Source: Halicephalobus mephisto (lineage: Eukaryota; Nematoda; Chromadorea; Rhabditida; Panagrolaimidae). Taken from it: a stretch of DNA of 64,000 nucleotides. The position numbers and the translations under genes were made by a program. Shown here piece after piece: positions 55,711-64,000 of this stretch. Every line of letters begins with the position of its first letter. Position 1 is the first letter of the stretch. The DNA lies in NCBI GenBank assembly GCA_009193035.1, contig SWDT01000074.1, forward strand, positions 1 through 64,000. Direction: 5' to 3'. The notes beneath the pieces are model-generated. The model was not told the origin of the DNA. It ran no database searches and saw nothing but the letters and a program-made list of their open reading frames with translations.

Positions 55711-57891
55711 GTTTCTTGGATTTTCGTTTTTCCTTGGGAGGAAAACTAATGAACGTAGGAAATATTTCTTTGCAATTAGCCGAGCTCAATGACAAAAGCA
55801 ACTTAAACAAGTAAAAGCGATGAATCAACAGTCTTTTTCGAGAGTAATGTTCCCCATGAATCTCCGTCGGGATATAGTTTCCAATTCGACTAATTAACCC
55901 GTTTAAGTACAGTAATCCGGAATAAATGTGAATACTGACCTGAAATTCTATTTTTTAGTTGCTGTAAAATTTCAAAAATAATATTCACGGAGAATTATTG
56001 AACCGTAATTTTTCGTTTTTCCGGCATTCCACGCAAACAAGAAAATCTATATCTGGAACCTTTAGACAAACCCAAAACGCTGAGGACAATTCGAACATAG
56101 ATTTAGCTGTAGATGGATGAAAATGGCCACAGGGAATCAAGACTAGGAAAAGAGAAAAAAGAACGCAAAAGGTAGTCAGGGGCAACCAGGGCCACTGAGA
56201 AATGAAATTTTGGCTCCAACGTTCTCTTTAAACATTAATGGGATTGAAATTGAGTAATGTATTCTTTTCATAAATTATAGAGATTTGATAATTAAGATGA
56301 GGTAGAGTGAAATGTTAAGACGCCATAATGGGATAAGCAACAGTAAGGAAGTTGGATTAGACGAGAAAATTTAATTTGTGGGTAATCAGGAAAGTAATAA
56401 AATTGTACAGTATTCCACTTTGTCTTGGCAGTATAAGTAAGCACTTTTTATTTCTTACAATTACGGACTTATGAAATCACTTTCTAAATTGGGAAAAACA
56501 GCTGTTTAGTTTCATACTCGTGTTGCTTTTCGTCGTCCTTTCATTAAAGCAATAATAACTGAACTAGTAGTCGGCAATTAAATCAACCATCAATCATGAT
56601 GGGACTAATACTTTTGCACTCAACGATTTTATTCTCATTTTCTATGGACACAATTTGAGTAGGGGTCCTGACAAGAGAGATGATTAATTTATTCTTTGAA
56701 TGATAGCTTAGTTATTGATGCTTTAAGCGTCATTCGTGACGAGACTAATACATTTTCCTTTGAAAATTCCTTCTTGATCTTCATTCTCAAGGAACAAATC
56801 CGAAGTAGTGGTCTTGTCACGAAAGGCGTTGGATTTAGTTTCCGAACATTAACCGAACTAGTTACCTTTCGAAGTACTGCAATGTATTTAACTCTCCTCA
56901 GGCAGCTGGAAGGAACACTTGAATGGGTACATTTGATTCCCTTTCGTCGTGAAGTTTAATTAAATATTAAAGAAAACTAGTATTAGTAACAATTATAGCA
57001 AAAATATTGCATTATGTAATATTTTAAGAAATACTTTGTTTATCAGAGAAGGTTAATCGAAAACAGTTTATGAAAGAAGAATCTATGGGATCTTGTTGCC
57101 AAAGCAGGATCTCAAGTAGTCATGACAACATTTCCCAACATCCAGAGATCGAGAGCCATTTGTGGGAATTCATTGTCTTCAATTTCCAAAAGGGCCTGGA
57201 CATTGGCCTCAAGAGGAAATGAAACAAAGCACCACAAGGCAGTTTTTTAAAACGACATTTCAATTTGCAGGTACTGTATCCAATAGAAGTAGCGTCTAGG
57301 AAATCTTTATTCTTCGATTTTCTGGACAATATCCAAGATGACCTTCAATGTTAGTGAACTGGAAGTGGTCTTTAACCGTCTGTAATCATCTATTTTTCGT
57401 CATGAAAGAATTAGGAAGTTAAACTTGAGTCGAAATTATTGGTCTCAGCGATCACTGTCGACTGTCGGAAAATTGCCTCGACTGCCGGAAGACCAATCCA
57501 GTCTTTGAATTTCAAAAAAGTGAATTTGACTCCTCTCCTTTTCACTTCCGATCAACAAGTTGACGTTTCTCCTAACATTTCGTAATAAATTTTATTTTCT
57601 GTACAATGGCCTCGGAACAGTTATATTTCAATGTCATTTCCTTAAAAAGATAAACAGCATTATTTCTACTTCCCATCGAAAAAATTAATTTCATCAAGGA
57701 ACCTGCGCAAGTCAATCAGACGATTGACGGATCGATAAGGTATCACCCCGAAGGGACCGACACGGCCTTCTCCGTTTTCTTTGTCATTCGCCCCCGATTG
57801 AATATTTCTTCGTCAACTGATTTTGTTCATTTAAAATTCTGTCCTAAAGGCATTCAATTTCGGATATTTCACTGCGGGAGTTCATCTGGAG
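55711..57891. other. Divergent spacer between dyf-5 and the LAPTM-like gene
   Basis: 2.2 kb with no supported gene. A 67-codon minus frame at 55985-56185 has a hydrophobic start but no conserved motif. 57120-57330 is a little richer in G+C without a recognisable product. Promoters of both neighbours should lie here. Confidence 0.5.
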
Positions 57892-60392
57892 ATGAATGCA
57901 GAATTCCAAGCTCAGAGGTATCCGTTGATAAAGATTGCCGACGAAATGGATCCATCTTTGGATAGCCGAAGATCTGTGGGTTTTTATCGTTTAAAATTAT
58001 TCTAACTTACCTCAACCTACTCGATTAATTTAAACATAGTTAATTTAAAATTTCCTATTTTTTATATTGACAAATTACCACTAATTCGAAACTCTTTTCA
58101 CATGTTTATCCTTGTTTGTATTTTACCACGCCTTCTGCCAATCGACTCAAACCTTTAACGGTCTGTCTTTGTTCTCTCCCGATTAACGTCATTAAAACAA
58201 TTTTCCCTACGCCAAACTCGTAAAATTTCATCTTCCGAAAACCTCGTCTCAGCAGAAGCTCAAGAGGTCTTGTCTGTGAAGGATGTAAAGATTGGACTCT
58301 GGAACAAAAACGAAAAGTTCCAGAGGAGATCAAAACCAGTTTGGTCTCATTGGCTTTGCTCTTTTCCTTTTGGCAGATGCGCATTTGACTTCGAATCCAT
58401 TTTTCTGGATTTGAGAGTCTGATTCTATTGGAGGAGTGCTTGGGATTTACGGAAGAATGTTTTGAAATTCTTTGGAAATTGTGTATTAGAGTAAGTTAAA
58501 TAGTGGCTGTAATGGACGATTTTTATAATTTTGTAAATACTATTCAGAAAGCTTTCTTATTGAATTAGATTTAGATAGCGTCTAGAAAAGTCCTACTCTT
58601 ACATTTCCTGGACACTACCATGTGTTTTCTCTGCTGTTTAATTTGAATAGTGTTCAACAATAACGATTTTATAAACTTTCTAAACACTATTTGGTCTTTT
58701 TTGAAGCGATAATAAATATAGATAATATCGAACAAAATTTTAGATCAAAGTTTTTTAATATTGTCAAAGTTGACTTCTGTTAAAAAACACGGATAGTGTC
58801 CAATATTGTTCAAAAATCGTTCTTTTTAGACAATACTTAAATTTACATTTTTCCGCCAATTGGCCTCCCGGAATCCTGCAAATTACCCTCGGGGTTTATC
58901 TCTATAAATCCGTTATTCTGGCCTAGTTTAAATCCCCGCTGTCCTTTAAAACCAAGATCCGATCAGTTTCTTGTCAGATGACTCAATCTTCGGAGATTTT
59001 TTGCTTTTGATATTCTTTCTTATTTTCCATAGCATTGCTACCTTTCCGTCACTAAACCAAATTGATTTTCTACTTTTTTTGAAAATAATTATATTCCATG
59101 ATACAGTAATTGATACTCGACCTTGTACACCACTTGGTTAGACAAAATTATATTTCCCTGTGGCAAATAACAGGTTTTCCTCATTTTTCTTGTTCGTACA
59201 AAAACGAAAGATCTTTTCCGCTCCGTCGCTCAGTTGTTTCTCATGAAAAAAAAGAAAGTGGAGATTCGAATCCTTCTTACTTGAACTCTTTCAGTGTTCC
59301 ATGGGAACGGAAGGTGAAAATGACACTTGTCTCTGCAATCTTCTTCATGTCAGAACCGGAGCTCTTATCGTAGCAGTTGTGGAATTGATCTACGTCATTT
59401 ACCAGATCGTTACGACTGCTTGGTTTTTCGACAGTAATAATGAGCATTATTTGTTGGCAGTTTTTTTAATTTTAATTTGTTTTCTACTGGCATTGATCGC
59501 CGTGATTTTGTTGATTGTTGGAATCAGGAGGAGAAATCCATATTTGGTGGTTCCTCATTTGTTGATGCAGGTGGGTTTTCAGAAAGTTAGTTAAAAATTG
59601 ATTAAAAATAGCGAGTTAAATTTCTGACGTTTTAACGATTCTATAAAATTTAAGTGTCTGAAAAGAACGATTTTCAGAATTTTTCGGATACCATCCAAGA
59701 TTACGCAATAAATGACTGTTGTTGAAAAAGTTTAGATAATGTTCGCAAGATTTCAAAAAAATAACTTTTCGAACTCTGGAAGTCAATTCCACTGCATAGT
59801 TATGGATAGTGTCTACAAAATCTCGAAAATTGTTCTTTTTGGACACTATCCAATTTTACTCACAATGGAAGTAATTTTGTAATGTTCAGAAAGTCCAAAA
59901 ATTTGCATTTCTCGAAGACTCCGAATTTTTCTAAATAATGACTATTCATTGAATAATTGAGAATAACATGAAAATTTTTCGAAACCTTGTTGTGCAAATA
60001 CAATTCAAACTTACAACCGTGGAAAATATCATTTGTTTTGTGAATTTTTTCAGATAGCAATAATAGTAAGTTCCTTTTTCCTTTCTTGCTACCTCCTTCT
60101 TCTCCTTGTCGGAGGAACCTCAGTCGACGTAGAAACCATAATTTACGAGGACTCCCCTAGAGGGGATCTGGGCCGTGCTCAATCAAGCAGATATGATCCA
60201 ATTCCTCTCAACATCCTAACTCGAGGATTGAGAAATATCATCCTCGTCTTGCTGTTCATCACACTGGCTTTCTTGGCATTCCAAATATGGTTCTTCTTTG
60301 TTGTCAGAAATTGCTACCGGTACTTATACAGATTAGCTTTGGAGAAGCCATTACTCAACGGCAGTACTGATACCAAGTCTAGCAAGATCTAA
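57892..60392 (+). CDS. LAPTM4-like four-pass lysosomal membrane protein, 3 exons
   Basis: Exons are 57892-57975, 59295-59570 and 60054-60392, all joining in phase 0, for 232 residues. The core begins CLCNLLHVRTGALIVAV, whose Cys-rich HVRTG opening is typical of LAPTM proteins. Four membrane segments follow at about 51-70, 80-105, 121-142 and 181-204. The third and fourth are joined by a polar loop rich in acidic and Ser residues, and the fourth ends FFVVRNCYRYL. The short tail (residues about 212-232) is Ser/Lys-rich. LAPTM proteins sit in late endosomes and lysosomes and help sort transporters and lipids. The first exon (MNAEFQAQRYPLIK) is less certain, since its intron is 1.3 kb and translation could start at ATG 59301. 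No close named orthologue is recalled. Confidence 0.7.
58560..58850. repeat. Cluster of foldback sequences with ATAGTG arms
   Basis: AGATAGCGTCTAG ... GGACACTACC (about 58573-58619), AATAGTGTT ... AACACTATT (about 58645-58691) and GGATAGTGTCCAA ... TAGACAATACTT (about 58795-58850) are imperfect inverted repeats resembling the arms of the foldback units at 6705-7365. They lie in the first intron of the LAPTM-like gene. Confidence 0.6.
59803..59852. repeat. Perfect hairpin TGGATAGTGTC ... GACACTATCCA
   Basis: Two 11-base arms, 59803-59813 and 59842-59852, are exact reverse complements with a 28-base loop, in the second intron of the LAPTM-like gene. Confidence 0.85.
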
Positions 60393-60463
60393 ACTGGTAA
60401 TTGTTGCGAACTCCGTGCCATTGTGACAAGATATTTTTATCCAAACGGGCAAATATAAGGAAG

Positions 60464-60469
60464 AATAAA
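60464..60469 (+). promoter_or_regulatory. Poly(A) signal AATAAA of the LAPTM-like gene
   Basis: AATAAA about 72 bp past the stop codon, the first such hexamer downstream. Confidence 0.6.
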
Positions 60470-61912
60470 GAGATTTAACTTAAATCATTTGAGAAAACAA
60501 AAAGTACACTTGGTTTCACTTGTACAAGAATCTAGCGGACCTTTTTCTAAGGTAGTAGTGGAAAATATTATGACCAATCGTCCATCGTTGAAGGTTAAAA
60601 ATAGCAAAATTTCCTTTTGAGTCAAAATTTAATTAAATTCTAATGAAGAATTGGGTTTTATTGTTTTTAATTTATTCACGTCATTTATAATTATTGGTTT
60701 TTTAGCATTTGATATTAGAAAAAACAGCCTCATTATTGATTATTGTTACCTTTTTTATTTCCACTATTAATGAAGCCAACGTTAATAGCATTGTGTTCAA
60801 ACAGTGTGTTCGATCATGGGGTTTTTGATAAGATTGATGTGAATGATTTTATAACATGCAAATATTTTATCTATGATTTGCATATTTGTCTCTCCCTATT
60901 ACTGGAACATTTAATTTTAGAACATTCATTTAAACATTTGAGTATATAAAGAATTGAATCTCACTTCCTATACGGAATCAAAAATAACCACATATTTCGA
61001 TTTAAAAGATCCTGATTGTTCGATTTATTGTATATTTCCGTTTCGTAGTAATTGAATTACTTACTATTAGTCTCATCTATTAGTTTTAAAAAATAATCAT
61101 GCAATAGAACTGATCTAAATCACTCAATACACTATGAGGAGAAACATGCTCTGTCTAGCAATATAAAAAATGTTAACATATTAGTTTCCACATTTCACAT
61201 TTTTATTAATCGTAATTTTTGCTTTGTTAAGTAAACTTTGAGTCACTTAAACTGACTCAGCATTTAAGTAATTTGTTTTTGATTATATGAAAGCAAGATC
61301 TTTGTTTAATTAGCGGTCTTTCAAATACAAAGTGGAGCTATATCCTTGATTTTTGTTCTTAAATTGATTTCCACGGCTTAAATACTGCTGATTTTTCAAT
61401 TTAAAGGAAAATGTCAACAGTGTTCATATATGTGCGGTAGATTAGTTAAAGAGAGAAAGGAGCTAGATTTATGATCAACTTTTAAATGAAAAATATTTTT
61501 TCATTTTCCCATTCATCACTTCACGTACATCAGCACTTGCGTTCAGCTCTGTGAATATATTTTTGAATTTATTGATTTCGTAACTTTTGTGGAAGTTATT
61601 GATTGCGTGGATATTATAGAATTAGTTTCGTTATAATCAGTTTTATATTTTGCATCCCTAGTGCAAGCAGTCGTGGATAGTGATTAGAAAATTTAGGAAG
61701 TTGAGTTTTCTGCACACTATCCAAGATTGTTCGCGTCAGAAAGTTCATTGGAAAAAACTAAGTACTGTTCGGAAAATTATAAGAATTGTTTCTAATACAC
61801 TATTTATATTTTTAATATAAGAATTTAAGCAAAAGGTAATTTTCCGCTGCAATATTTCTGTGAGATCCGTGTTTATTTATGTTTTTCAAAGAATTTCTTT
61901 TAAAGAACGAAA
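60470..61912. other. Spacer between the LAPTM-like and CNT genes
   Basis: AT-rich with no supported gene. Contains another foldback (61674-61723) and the presumed promoter of the nucleoside transporter. Confidence 0.5.
61674..61723. repeat. Hairpin TGGATAGTG ... CACTATCCA
   Basis: Exact 9-base arms at 61674-61682 and 61715-61723, the same arms as at 59803-59852, 190 bp upstream of the CNT start. Confidence 0.8.
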
Positions 61913-64000
61913 ATGTCTCACTCAAAATCGGAGACTTCTTTTAATTCAAAGTCTCATCCGATACATAACGGAGCTGTGAATAGTGGCTTTGATTATGAAA
62001 CAGAACAAAACCCAGATGGACCAACTCATATCAGGACTCTCGAGTACCAAAAGACCCCTGTGCCAATGGAGTTAGATGATGATTATCCAGAGCATTATGA
62101 TGAGGAACCAAAAGGGATTATGAAATACGTTTTCAAAGTTCAAAACACACTAGATAAACTTGTTAAAAAGTACTCAATATTTATTAAAATTATCATTATT
62201 GGAATATTGGTCATACTATATCATGTCTGGCTGGGTAAGTGACCTTCTGTACACGTGATTTTTTTCAAATTACCACTCCAGGACTCGCACTGGCAACGAA
62301 TTTCCAAAGAGCCGAATTCATGTTGATTGCAACAGTGATTGTTTGGGTCGGGTGTATATATTACCTTCTGTTAAAGCCCAAATTTGGGAAGACAGTGAAC
62401 AAGAACGTTATTTTTCCTATTAAAGAAATGTTCAACGTTATCTCAGATATTGTTTACGTTAAAATGTAAGATTTAGAGCTGGTAATTTTATTTCTATCTA
62501 TAATTTCGGATTTATATTTCACGTTTGTTTTTTAATCATGAGTAATTTCAGTGGATTTTACTTGTTGTTAATTGCTGCTATTGTTGCTTTCCTGATAATC
62601 GACACTAAAAATGACAGAAGCAGGCTCTTGGGTCTATGTGGAATAGCCTTCTTCATCCTCTTCATGTTCGTCTTCTCCAAGGCTCCAAGTAGAATAAACT
62701 GGAGACCCGTCATCTGGGGTTTCTTCATGCAGTTCGTCCTCGGCTTTCTTGTCCTCAGATGGGAGTGGGGCGCCGATAAGTTCGAGAAGTTCTCCCACTA
62801 TCTTATTGTCTTCTTAGAATACACCAACCATGGGACCAGCTTCGTTTATGGCTTCTTGGTTAACCCTCCGAATATTTGTGGGATGAATCAGGCCGTTTTT
62901 GCTTTCAGTAATCTTCAAGTGGTGGTGTTCTTCGGATCTATTGTGGGAGTACTGTATTACTATGGCATTGTTCAAGTAGTGCTGAAATGGATGGCTTGGT
63001 TCATGCAAATAACGATGGGCACGACAGCGACAGAATCACTGAACGCATGTGCTTGTGTGTTCTTTGGGATATCCGAATCGCCGCTATTGATAAAAGTACG
63101 GTAATTTCCTGATAATTAAGATTTTCTATTCCAAATTTTTCGTAATGAAATCAACGTTTATATTTCCATCTTGTTTTTAATGAAGGTTAAATTTACGTTT
63201 TCTAGCCCTATATGGAAAAAATGACTGCAAGTGAACTCCATGCCGTCATGACCGCCGGCTTCGCATGTATCGCCGGATCACTCTTTGCCACATACATTGC
63301 CTTCGGGACTTGCCCTGTTTATCTCCTTTCTGCTACAATAATGTCAGCTCCAGCAAGCTTGGCTTGTTCAAAGATACTTTTCCCCGAAACTAAAAAATCG
63401 AAACTATTGAAAATTGAGGACTTGGATCTCCCAAAAGGACAAGAGTCCAATGCCCTCGAGTGTATCTCCAATGGAGCCGTGATGGCGGTGGAACTAGTGG
63501 TGGCCATTGTTGCCAACTTGATTGTCTTCCTGGCTATTTTGGCTTTCATCAACAGCATTATTTCCTTTGTTGGATCTATGATTGGACACGAAGGATGGAA
63601 TTTCGAAATGATTGTGGGCTACATCTTCTTCCCATTGGCCTACATTATGGGTGTAACTGCGAGTCCTGCAGAGACACAACGAGTTGCAGAGTTGATGGGG
63701 ATTAAGACTGTACTGAATGAGTTCATCTCGTATCAGAAATTGGGCGAAATGGTGGAAGAAGGAAAGCTATCTGTAAGTTAGTGGTAAACTTCGAAAATAA
63801 AAGACATAATTGCAGCCACGGAGCTCTATGATTGCCACATACGCCCTCTGTGGATTCTCCAACTTTTCGTCTATCGGAATCCAACTCGGTATCCTGGGAG
63901 GAATAGCCCCAGGAAAAAAACCGTTGCTGTCTAAAATTGCCTTCCGAGCGTTGTTAGCAGGATCCATTGCTTGTTTCATAACGGCCTGTCTTGCGGGAAT
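61913..64000 (+). CDS. Concentrative nucleoside transporter (SLC28/CNT), partial at window end
   Basis: Exons are 61913-62234, 62282-62465, 62552-63095, 63206-63772 and 63816 to beyond 64000, all in phase, giving 600 residues so far. A long acidic cytoplasmic N-terminus (MSHSKSETSF..., ELDDDYPEHYDEEP) precedes the first membrane segment. The CNT core is clear: NPPNICGMNQAVFAF and LQVVVFFGS before the transport domain, FGISESPLLIKPY (a variant of the GxxEAPLL substrate motif), MTASELHAVMTAGF, SAPASLACSKI, then the second half starting ALCGFSNFSSIGIQLG, with its nucleoside- and Na-binding FSNFSSIG loop. These proteins carry nucleosides into cells using the Na+ or H+ gradient. The start ATG follows AACGAAA. 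The end of the gene lies outside the window. Confidence 0.95.

Noticed and set aside
55985..56185. Small secreted protein with a hydrophobic start
   Set aside because: 67 codons with no conserved motif, no splice sites and no cysteine pattern of a known family.
56172..56186. GTAGTCAGGGGCAAC as an X-box (DAF-19/RFX site) for dyf-5
   Set aside because: Spacing and left half deviate from the 14 bp consensus, and it lies over 450 bp upstream of the start, farther than usual for C. elegans X-boxes.

Overview
The window looks like a piece of a free-living or animal-associated rhabditid nematode genome, Caenorhabditis-like but not matched to a named species. The grounds are short introns (about 44-50 bp) ending in TTTTCAG-type acceptors, clear orthologues of LIN-29, DYF-5, CAD/PYR-1, beta-tubulin and a concentrative nucleoside transporter, and repeats rich in CTAC(A/C)GTAA and GGTCnnnACACGAAA words of the kind common in Caenorhabditis introns. 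Non-coding DNA is extremely AT-rich and built largely from many unrelated minisatellites.

Layout. 78-1431 (-): GPI-anchored Ly6/three-finger protein, 3 exons. 1432-7859: repeats, a GC-richer retroelement-like island (4800-5335) and a foldback/MITE array (6705-7365). 7860-36753 (-): lin-29, five C2H2 zinc fingers, 8 coding exons, including a 24 kb intron (11541-35526) packed with at least 15 minisatellite families and three tRNA-like Pol III modules. 36754-42802: repeat-rich upstream DNA. 42803-44289 (-): complete 450-residue beta-tubulin, 4 exons. 45643-47109 (-): CHY-type zinc-finger protein with a frame problem. About 47760-53275 (+): CAD/pyr-1; the part after about 49000 (second half of the CPSase, dihydroorotase, aspartate transcarbamoylase) is intact, while the part before it is recognisable first-half CPSase broken by stops and frame changes. 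53431-55710 (-): dyf-5 (MAK/ICK-type kinase), 8 exons, convergent with CAD. 57892-60392 (+): LAPTM-like four-pass membrane protein. 61913-64000 (+): SLC28/CNT nucleoside transporter, running off the window.

Functional picture. The genes are ordinary housekeeping and developmental nematode genes with no sign of an operon. CAD (pyrimidine synthesis) and the CNT (nucleoside uptake) are functionally related but separated by two other genes. The most unusual content is (1) the eroded 5' half of CAD next to an intact 3' half, (2) the giant lin-29 intron whose many unrelated satellites share one short word, and (3) inverted copies of satellites and foldback elements in and around lin-29 that could pair in its transcript. 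Exon boundaries were read by eye from splice signals and reading phase. Apart from the frame problems noted for the CHY gene and CAD, each gene model adds up to a whole number of codons.
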